From NCBI GenBank assembly GCA_013373005.1, contig JABXIP010000038.1, positions 1-13,627 of the forward strand: a stretch of 13,627 nt of DNA, given 5' to 3'. This document shows positions 6,741 to 12,443 of this stretch, piece by piece. The notes under the pieces are model-generated. The model was not told the origin of the DNA. It searched no databases and saw only the letters and a list, made by a program, of their open reading frames with translations. The DNA is from Cytophagia bacterium. Lineage in GTDB: Bacteria > Bacteroidota > Bacteroidia > Cytophagales > Cyclobacteriaceae. The position numbers and the translations under genes are program-made. Each line of letters opens with the position of its first letter. Positions within the stretch are counted from its first letter, which is position 1.

Positions 6741-6769
6741 AAGTTATATAAATGTCTAAATAATTCTAA
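6739..6769 (-). promoter_or_regulatory. Promoter of the acyl-CoA dehydrogenase gene, overlapping the preceding terminator
   Basis: On the minus strand TTAG (6769-6766), 19 bases, then TAACTTTG (6746-6739), an exact TAnnTTTG -7 box with a one-mismatch -33 box. The predicted start of transcription near 6735 lies within the left arm of the terminator hairpin, giving a leader of about 25 bases that could not re-form the full stem. Confidence 0.6.
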
Positions 6770-7465
6770 TTATCTGTCTCCTAAGAATGCTAATACCCAG
6801 TAAGCTAGAGTTGCTAGTGAGCCTAAAGCTGCTACTAAGTACGTTCTTGCTGCTGCATTGAGGGCATCGGCCGCCATGTCATGCTCCTGGCTGGTGGTGA
6901 TATTTCTTTCTTCTACCCATGCTAGTGCTCTCTTAGTTGCATCATATTCTACAGGAAGGGTTATAAAAGCAAAAATGGTAAATATGGTATATGCCGCAAT
7001 GATTCCAAGAATTGCCCACTGCATTGGGAATAGGCTAACCCCGAGGGAACCAATAATTAGAATCCAGAACATTATATTGATAATTCTACCCCCGGCTTGC
7101 TGCACTGGAACCAGGGCAGATCTCATCTCAAGAGGTCTATAGGCTTTGGCGTGTTGAACTGCGTGTCCACACTCGTGAGCTGCAACTGCTGCTGCCATTA
7201 CTGAGCGACCACCGTAAACTTCAGGGCTTAGATTCACTGTTTTATCCAACGGGTTATAATGATCGGTAAGTCTGCCTTGGACAGATACCACATTCACGTC
7301 ATGAATGCCGTTATCTCTGAGCATTAATTCTGCCACTTCTTTGCCCGAAAGACCTATCTGCAAACCGACTTTAGAGTACTTTTTGAATTTACTCTTTAAT
7401 GATTGCTGAGCCACCAAGCTCACAATCACAACGCCTACGATTAATACTATATAAATTATATCCAT
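6770..7465 (-). CDS. YugP-like membrane zinc metallopeptidase
   Basis: A 231-residue protein of the Zn_peptidase_2 family (PF04298, Bacillus YugP-like). An N-terminal transmembrane helix (about 2-19) is followed by a soluble stretch with the zinc-binding HECGH motif (97-101) inside AAHECGHAVQH, then two hydrophobic segments (about 128-170), the family motif LPVEYDATKRA, and a C-terminal transmembrane helix (about 208-228). The histidines and glutamate of HExxH are intact, and the downstream Glu in PVEYDA may be the third ligand. Physiological substrate is unknown; such proteins are presumed to act in membrane protein turnover. The start lies one base after the stop of rfaE2, so it is the last gene of the operon, followed by a terminator. 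Confidence 0.88.
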   Translation of the reverse strand: MDIIYIVLIVGVVIVSLVAQQSLKSKFKKYSKVGLQIGLSGKEVAELMLRDNGIHDVNVVSVQGRLTDHYNPLDKTVNLSPEVYGGRSVMAAAVAAHECGHAVQHAKAYRPLEMRSALVPVQQAGGRIINIMFWILIIGSLGVSLFPMQWAILGIIAAYTIFTIFAFITLPVEYDATKRALAWVEERNITTSQEHDMAADALNAAARTYLVAALGSLATLAYWVLAFLGDR

Positions 7466-7466
7466 C

Positions 7467-7946
7467 TTATTTTTCTTTTATCTTCTCAATAATGTTTGTG
7501 GTAGAGTAGCCATCTACAAGGTTGATGGTTTTAACTTCTCCACCATGCTTTAAAACGGTATCAGCCCCTACAATAGTTTCAATTGAATAGTCACTTCCTT
7601 TAACAAGGGTATTTGGTAACAGAAATTCAATCAACTCTTTTGGTGTATCTTCTCCAAAAACTGTTACTCCATCTACAAATGATAGTGCAGCTAACATTCT
7701 TGAACGGGCAAATTCTTTATTGATTGGTCTGTCCGCACCCTTCAGTTTGCATACTGATTCATCAGAATTTAGGCCAACTACCAATCGGTCTCCCATGCTT
7801 CTGGCTTTTTCCAGATAATCTATATGTCCAAGGTGAAGTATGTCAAAGCAACCATTAGTGAATACCACTTGCTCACCTGCTTTTTGCCAGGCTTCAATTT
7901 GCGACTTCAGGTCACTTTGGGACTTGATTTTAGTTTGGGTTTCCAA
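7467..7946 (-). CDS. rfaE2: D-glycero-beta-D-manno-heptose 1-phosphate adenylyltransferase (stand-alone RfaE domain II)
   Basis: A 159-residue nucleotidyltransferase matching the C-terminal half of HldE/RfaE. It has the cytidylyltransferase-like signature TNGCFDILHLGH (30-41, with HxGH 38-41), the VKGSDY loop (115-120), GADTVLKHGGEVKT (127-140) and the closing YSTTNIIEKI (147-156). The enzyme transfers AMP from ATP to heptose 1-phosphate, giving ADP-heptose for the LPS core. The kinase half (RfaE1) is absent here, as in other organisms with split genes, and must be elsewhere. The gene overlaps the upstream flippase-like gene by 17 bases. The substrate is inferred from the strong family match; a related glycerol-3-phosphate-type cytidylyltransferase is less likely given the C-terminal motifs. 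Confidence 0.9.
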   Translation of the reverse strand: METQTKIKSQSDLKSQIEAWQKAGEQVVFTNGCFDILHLGHIDYLEKARSMGDRLVVGLNSDESVCKLKGADRPINKEFARSRMLAALSFVDGVTVFGEDTPKELIEFLLPNTLVKGSDYSIETIVGADTVLKHGGEVKTINLVDGYSTTNIIEKIKEK

Positions 7947-8934
7947 CCGTTTTATTCCTTTTATGCTTAAGGTTCACCAAGATTAAACTTAATGAACCAA
8001 TTACCAAAACAGTAATGAACTGAGAGGTATGCATGATGGTGGCAAATATTATTCCGTCTTGCTGATTTATGCCATAAAGTACTAAAACCCCTGCAACCAA
8101 AGTGTGAAATGCACCAACTCCATTAGGAATCGGGGTGGCCATGCCAAAACTACCCATTACTAAAATAGATAGACCTGCCAAAATGCCAAGATTCTCGGTC
8201 AATGGAGAGCCGAATGTTATGACATAAAGCATAAGGAAATAGAGAAACCATATGCCTAAAGTTGATACCCAAAAGCCAAACTGATTCTTTACATTTTTTA
8301 GGCTGATCATGCCAGCCCAAAGTCCTCTTATAAAATTCTTGATCTTTCCAATGAACTGGATTTTCTTACCAATAGCACTGTAGAAAAGTAAATAGAGCCC
8401 CAATACTCCTAGGACTAACAGAATCAATAAAATCCACCAGTTTTCTAAGAGCTGAGTTTTAAGGCTGGTAAGGCCTTCATTAAAATAGCTTTCAAGTAGA
8501 TTGAATTGAAGAAAGAAGGTGACGGCAGTGATGAGTAGCAATATGAACAGGTCAATAACTCTTTCTGTAACAACAGTGCCGAGAGAGTGAGATACAGGTA
8601 CATGATCTGATCTGTTTAGTACTCCACAGCGTGTGACCTCACCCAATCTGGGAAAAAGAGAATTAGCCAAATAGCCAATCATGACCGCAAAGTAGCTGTT
8701 GGAAAGGCTGGCAGAGTATCCCGAACCACTGAGAAGCAGTTTCCATCTCCAAGCCCTAAGAAAATGGCTAAACACTGATAGAATCATGCTCAGCCCAATC
8801 CACCAAAAATTGAATTCAACTAAGGCCGACTTAAAGTCCTGTAGTTGAATTTGGCGAAACAGATACCAAAAAATGGCAGCTGTAATAATCAGTACCAAGG
8901 TATACTTGGTTATCTCTTTTGGACTGAATTTCAA
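7930..8934 (-). CDS. Flippase-like integral membrane protein, UPF0104 / LPG synthase TM family (TTG start)
   Basis: A 334-residue polytopic protein of PF03706 (lysylphosphatidylglycerol synthase TM region, flippase-like). Family landmarks are SHFLRAWRWKLLL (56-68), the GYLANSLFPRLGEVTR segment (87-102), TERVIDL (123-129) and PNGVGAFH near 270-277. About eight hydrophobic segments are visible. Only the membrane part is present; there is no aminoacyltransferase domain, so it is not an MprF synthase. Stand-alone members are unassigned or proposed to move lipids or lipid-linked sugars. The start is a TTG (8934-8932): a TAA lies in frame 9 bases upstream and the first internal ATG would remove the first transmembrane helix. 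It follows panD by 5 bases and overlaps rfaE2, which points to an envelope role. Confidence 0.85.
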   Translation of the reverse strand: MKFSPKEITKYTLVLIITAAIFWYLFRQIQLQDFKSALVEFNFWWIGLSMILSVFSHFLRAWRWKLLLSGSGYSASLSNSYFAVMIGYLANSLFPRLGEVTRCGVLNRSDHVPVSHSLGTVVTERVIDLFILLLITAVTFFLQFNLLESYFNEGLTSLKTQLLENWWILLILLVLGVLGLYLLFYSAIGKKIQFIGKIKNFIRGLWAGMISLKNVKNQFGFWVSTLGIWFLYFLMLYVITFGSPLTENLGILAGLSILVMGSFGMATPIPNGVGAFHTLVAGVLVLYGINQQDGIIFATIMHTSQFITVLVIGSLSLILVNLKHKRNKTVGNPN

Positions 8935-8939
8935 TCTGA

Positions 8940-9287
8940 CTAATTAAGGCTATTGTTCTTGTCTGGAAAGATAACAATAGGTTGGTGATTTTTAGCCTCT
9001 TCTCGATCCATGATGGCGTAGGATACTATTATAATGACATCGCCAACCTGCACCTTTCTTGCTGCAGGGCCATTTAAGCAAACCGTACCACTATTTCTCT
9101 CGCCTTTAATGACATAGGTTTCGAAACGCTCGCCATTGTTTACGTTTACAATTTGAACCTTCTCATTTTCAATGATATCGGCTGCTTCCATAAGGGCTTC
9201 ATCTAAGGTAATGCTACCTACATAATGAAGTTCGGCTTGAGTGACTTTTGCTCTGTGTATTTTTGACTTGAATATTTCTAACTGCAT
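8940..9287 (-). CDS. panD: Aspartate 1-decarboxylase (pyruvoyl enzyme)
   Basis: A 115-residue PanD proenzyme. The self-cleavage site Gly24-Ser25 (YVGSITLD) is present at the canonical position; Ser25 becomes the pyruvoyl group. Lys9, Arg54 and Tyr58, which act in substrate binding and catalysis in E. coli PanD, are all conserved at the same numbers. It decarboxylates L-aspartate to beta-alanine, the substrate of PanC, for pantothenate and coenzyme A. It lies 28 bases after panC on the same strand, with a possible promoter of its own in that gap. GGGGGAAAGGA directly precedes the ATG. Confidence 0.97.
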   Translation of the reverse strand: MQLEIFKSKIHRAKVTQAELHYVGSITLDEALMEAADIIENEKVQIVNVNNGERFETYVIKGERNSGTVCLNGPAARKVQVGDVIIIVSYAIMDREEAKNHQPIVIFPDKNNSLN

Positions 9288-9310
9288 TTCCTTTCCCCCA
9301 AAAACGGGCG

Positions 9311-9318
9311 CAAAGTTA
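9311..9318 (-). promoter_or_regulatory. Candidate -7 box of a panD promoter, overlapping the panC stop codon
   Basis: On the minus strand TAACTTTG (9318-9311) matches TAnnTTTG exactly, and its first three bases are the TAA stop of panC. No good -33 box is seen: the nearest TTG is 24 bases upstream. If active, transcription would begin near 9307, giving a leader of about 20 bases for panD. Confidence 0.4.
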
Positions 9319-10161
9319 AGAAATTAAGAGTAAGTTATCTATCAACCGCACTCCTCCAATTTCAGCTGCTATGCAAAGAGCCGTTTTTTCTTTTTCTGTT
9401 ACTACTTGAAGTGGTTTAAAGTCACTTGTGTTTACCACTTCAAAATACTCAAGTGATAAACGCTCTGATTTCTTAAATAGTTCTTCTATTGTTGCTTTAA
9501 CAGTCAGCGTGCTCGGAGAAGATAAGAGGCTTTTTTGTGCTTCTTTCAATGATTCGTAAAGTAGGCCCGCCTCTTCTTTTTCTGTCTCTGAGAGTCTCAT
9601 ATTTCGAGACGACATGGCTAAACCATTCAGCTCTCTTTCTGTAGGTACCATTTGAAGTTGTAGAGGAAAATTGAGTTCATCTACTAATTTTTTTATAACA
9701 AAGAACTGCTGCAAATCCTTCTGTCCAAAAAAGGCAAGATCTGGTTGTACAATATGAAATAGTTTGGAAACCACTAGCCCCACTCCATCAAAGTGACCAG
9801 GCCTGAATTTTCCTTCCAGTTCCTTTGTAATGGCTCCTAGGTTGATGCTAACCTCAGGTTTGTTAGGGTAAACTTCTTTGGTTTCAGGGGCAAAAACCAC
9901 ATCGCAATTTGCAGCCTGGAGTTTTTCAAGGTCTCCTTTCAGAGTTCTGGGGTACTTTTCAAGGTCTTCAGGATTGTTAAATTGAGTTGGATTCACAAAG
10001 ATGGTTGCGACAGTAATATCGGCCTGTTTTTTAGACTCATTTACCAATGAAATGTGCCCTTGGTGAAGTGCTCCCATTGTTGGTACAAGGCCAATTTTTG
10101 AGTTATTTCTAAAATCGGACAGATACGCTCTTAAATCCTGAATGGTATTGAAAACTTTCAT
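9316..10161 (-). CDS. panC: Pantothenate synthetase (pantoate-beta-alanine ligase)
   Basis: A 281-residue enzyme with all family motifs: PTMGALHQGH (27-36, nucleotide-binding HxGH), FVNPTQF (55-61), GHFDGV (122-127), FFGQKDLQQ (144-152) and the KMSKS-like LAMSSRN (181-187). It forms a pantoyl-adenylate from ATP and pantoate, then pantothenate with beta-alanine supplied by PanD, the next gene. The length is normal and no residue is missing. It is the first gene of the minus-strand cluster and is divergent from the GT5 gene, sharing the 136-base region 10162-10297. panB is not in the window. Confidence 0.97.
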   Translation of the reverse strand: MKVFNTIQDLRAYLSDFRNNSKIGLVPTMGALHQGHISLVNESKKQADITVATIFVNPTQFNNPEDLEKYPRTLKGDLEKLQAANCDVVFAPETKEVYPNKPEVSINLGAITKELEGKFRPGHFDGVGLVVSKLFHIVQPDLAFFGQKDLQQFFVIKKLVDELNFPLQLQMVPTERELNGLAMSSRNMRLSETEKEEAGLLYESLKEAQKSLLSSPSTLTVKATIEELFKKSERLSLEYFEVVNTSDFKPLQVVTEKEKTALCIAAEIGGVRLIDNLLLIS

Positions 10162-10215
10162 GAAGGTTTAACCAATATTAACTGGAAAAAACAAAAGACT
10201 CCGAAGCCTTTTTCG

Positions 10216-10229
10216 TTCCTTTGAAGGAA
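10216..10229. repeat. Short inverted repeat in the panC/GT5 divergent region
   Basis: TTCCTT and AAGGAA are separated by two bases (10216-10229), and the repeat overlaps the possible -33 TTTG (10220-10223) of the forward promoter. It could be an operator for a dimeric regulator or chance. Apart from this and the promoter, I see nothing else in the 136-base gap. Confidence 0.25.
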
Positions 10230-10254
10230 AATTGACCAAAAATCCGTAATTTTG
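10220..10254 (+). promoter_or_regulatory. Probable promoter of the GT5 / DUF4270 operon
   Basis: TAATTTTG (10247-10254) is an exact TAnnTTTG -7 box; TTTG at 10220-10223 is a -33 candidate with a long 23-base spacer. Transcription would start near 10259, giving a leader of about 39 bases to the ATG at 10298. Confidence 0.5.
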
Positions 10255-10297
10255 TGCTTCTTTTTAGCAAAGAGGTTTCATTAAATTTCCAATAATT

Positions 10298-11110
10298 ATG
10301 TCAAAATTAAGGATTCTTTACGTAGCGAGTGAGATTAACCCCTTCCTCCAGACTTCAGCTGTTGCAGACTTTGTGCGCAAGTTACCACAGGCAATGCAAG
10401 AGAGAGGTATGGAGATTAGGATTTTAGTTCCTCGCTTCGGTCTCATAAATGAGAGAAAGAACAGATTGCACGAAGTTGTAAGATTGTCGGGCATTAACAT
10501 TGCCGTGGGTGAAGAGGAAAAGCCGCTAGTGATTAAGGTAGCGTCTATTCCAAATGCAAAGCTTCAGGTTTATTTCATCGATAATGAGGATTACTTCCAT
10601 AGAAAGTCTGTGTTCTTCGATAAGAACGACAACTTCTATAAGGATAATGATGAAAGAGCAATCTTCTTCTGCAAGGGAGTTCTGGAAACAGTAAAAAAAC
10701 TGGGATGGGCACCAGATATCGTTCACTGTAACGATTGGATGACTAGTCTGATTCCATTGTATTTGAAAACTACTTATAAAAACGATCCGTTGTTCCAGGA
10801 GACTAAATCGGTATTCACTATTTACAACAATGCATTTGCTCATCAGTTCGATGAAGGTTTGTTGGATAAGGTGAAGATGATGGATATTTCTGACAGTATG
10901 TTGGAAAACCTGAAAACGGCTGATTTCGCTGGTTTTATTAAAACAGGAGCTCAATATGCTGATGCTGTAATTAGAGCAGAAGAGGAAGTGAGTGAGAGTT
11001 TAAATCAGCTATTAGAGGAGATCGAAAAGCAGAAAACAGTTAATACAATAGAAAAGGACGATAACTTTTTAGATTCGTACTATAACTTATACAATGAACT
11101 TGTTGGCTAA
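10298..11110 (+). CDS. GT5 starch/glycogen synthase N-terminal domain protein, degenerate and without the C-terminal lobe
   Basis: A 270-residue protein aligning with the N-terminal lobe of GlgA-type synthases (PF08323): LYVASEINPF at 7-16, the RILVPRFGLI segment (41-50), PDIVHCNDWMTSLIPLYL (139-156), and KTGAQYADAV near 215-224, where GlgA passes to its second lobe. That C-terminal GT-B lobe is missing; full GlgA is about 480 residues. Key residues are also changed: the ADP-glucose binding K-x-G-G is Q18-T-S-A, HDWH is N145-D-W-M148, and TVHN is TIYN. Catalysis as a glycogen synthase is therefore unlikely. The C-terminus is an acidic coil. The frame is intact, arguing for a retained non-enzymatic or regulatory role. 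It overlaps the DUF4270 gene by 17 bases. Confidence 0.82.
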   Translation: MSKLRILYVASEINPFLQTSAVADFVRKLPQAMQERGMEIRILVPRFGLINERKNRLHEVVRLSGINIAVGEEEKPLVIKVASIPNAKLQVYFIDNEDYFHRKSVFFDKNDNFYKDNDERAIFFCKGVLETVKKLGWAPDIVHCNDWMTSLIPLYLKTTYKNDPLFQETKSVFTIYNNAFAHQFDEGLLDKVKMMDISDSMLENLKTADFAGFIKTGAQYADAVIRAEEEVSESLNQLLEEIEKQKTVNTIEKDDNFLDSYYNLYNELVG

Positions 11111-12404
11111 GATTAAAAATTGCGGGGTTCTGTTAATGGGCCTCGCAATTTTCAATTCTTGTGAGGAGAAGGGAGCATTTGGAATAGCAACAGATGATGT
11201 TGCTCCAGTTGAATTTATCACCACTGATGTGCCTTTAGAGGCATCGGTGGTTTTAGTTGATTCAATAGTTACCTCAGGAGGAACAATTGCTCTTTTTGGG
11301 CAACTTAATAATTCACCATTTGGGAACCCGGTTACTGCTACTGCCTATATGGGTATATCAGCAAACACCGGATCTCAGCCAGAAATGCATGCTGATGCAG
11401 CCTTGGATTCTGTAGAAATTAGCTTTGGTATTCGATATTTATTTGATACCGCTACTGCAAGTAGAGCCTTAGATTTGGAGCTTTACCCTATTACAGAAGA
11501 GTTTTTTGATACCACTTACATCAGCTCAAATAGTTTGATGATAGGTAATGAACTACTGGCGTCTGGCCAATTTCAGATAGATGATTTTGATTCTACCTAC
11601 ATTTTGGACGTGGATGTTACGTCTAATTGGGTCAATGAATTCTTTCAAGGGGTGAAGTCGGAGGATGAGAACTTTACTGATCAGGCTAATTTCAAGGCCT
11701 ATTTTCCTGGAATCGCATTTAAGACTTCAACTACAAACGAGAACTTTTTTGGAATTCAGACCAATTCGAATTTTCAAATTAAGTTCTATTACAATGAGCC
11801 GAATGATGACAACACAGATGTTGTGAGTAAGAGCTTTACTATGACTTCAACTAATATGCCTCGTTTTCATAATGTGACGGCAGATAGATCTAGTTCTCAG
11901 TTTGCACCTGTTATGGATGCAAATACGGCTTATGACAATACATCTTTATTAGGCATCCAAGCAGGTGCGGGTTTAGTTACCAAGATTGATTTTTCTGCTC
12001 TCGAGGATTTTGTTGCTACTTATCCTGATGTGATAGTGAATCTAGCGGAGATGACAATCGGGCCAATTGATGACTTTCCTGAAGGAGAGGTTCCTCCGAC
12101 CAGCTTGATCTTCTATTTAACGGATAATAGAAATACTCGAATTCCTGATAGATCTACTTTTAGGGCGCTTCAGGAAGATGGAGTTAATCCATTGGGTAGT
12201 AATAATCCCGTAAGATTCTTTTATAACCCAGAAACTAAATCTTATGTAGGTTCTATTTCATCTTATGTCAAGGCTTTTCAAGCAGGTGCGCTAACCAGAA
12301 GTGAGTTCTTGGTTTTTGGAACTGAAATGTCCTCATCAATGAAGGGTTTCACCTTTACAAGAGATAACGTTAACCTCAAGATTTTCTTTTCCGAAGTGAA
12401 CTAA
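11094..12404 (+). CDS. DUF4270 lipoprotein
   Basis: A 436-residue protein resembling the Bacteroidota-specific DUF4270 family (PF14092). The N-terminus has basic residues, a hydrophobic stretch (11-20) and a lipobox ending at Cys23 (IFNSC); acidic residues directly after the cysteine (EEK) resemble the lipoprotein export signals that send Bacteroidota lipoproteins to the cell surface. The rest is beta-rich and low in lysine, with ALDSVEISF near 104 and PVRFFYNPETKSYVGSISSYV near the end, as in extracellular sandwich proteins. No enzymatic motif is visible. The start overlaps the GT5 gene by 17 bases and glmS follows after 39 bases. The function of the family is unknown; family naming is from recognition of pattern and context. 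Confidence 0.75.
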   Translation: MNLLAKIKNCGVLLMGLAIFNSCEEKGAFGIATDDVAPVEFITTDVPLEASVVLVDSIVTSGGTIALFGQLNNSPFGNPVTATAYMGISANTGSQPEMHADAALDSVEISFGIRYLFDTATASRALDLELYPITEEFFDTTYISSNSLMIGNELLASGQFQIDDFDSTYILDVDVTSNWVNEFFQGVKSEDENFTDQANFKAYFPGIAFKTSTTNENFFGIQTNSNFQIKFYYNEPNDDNTDVVSKSFTMTSTNMPRFHNVTADRSSSQFAPVMDANTAYDNTSLLGIQAGAGLVTKIDFSALEDFVATYPDVIVNLAEMTIGPIDDFPEGEVPPTSLIFYLTDNRNTRIPDRSTFRALQEDGVNPLGSNNPVRFFYNPETKSYVGSISSYVKAFQAGALTRSEFLVFGTEMSSSMKGFTFTRDNVNLKIFFSEVN

Positions 12405-12443
12405 GCCTGTTATTTTTATTACTTTTCGAGAAATTAAAATGAC

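Noticed and set aside
7930..8934. MprF-type lysylphosphatidylglycerol synthase
   Set aside because: Only the membrane region is present; the aminoacyltransferase domain is missing.
10201..10215. Hairpin or terminator around the GAAGCCTTTTTCG stretch in the divergent region
   Set aside because: Pairing is limited to a few bases and a terminator is not expected between divergent genes.
12405..12443. glmS ribozyme upstream of glmS
   Set aside because: Only 39 bases lie between the DUF4270 stop and the glmS start, far too short, and the ribozyme is mainly known from Firmicutes.
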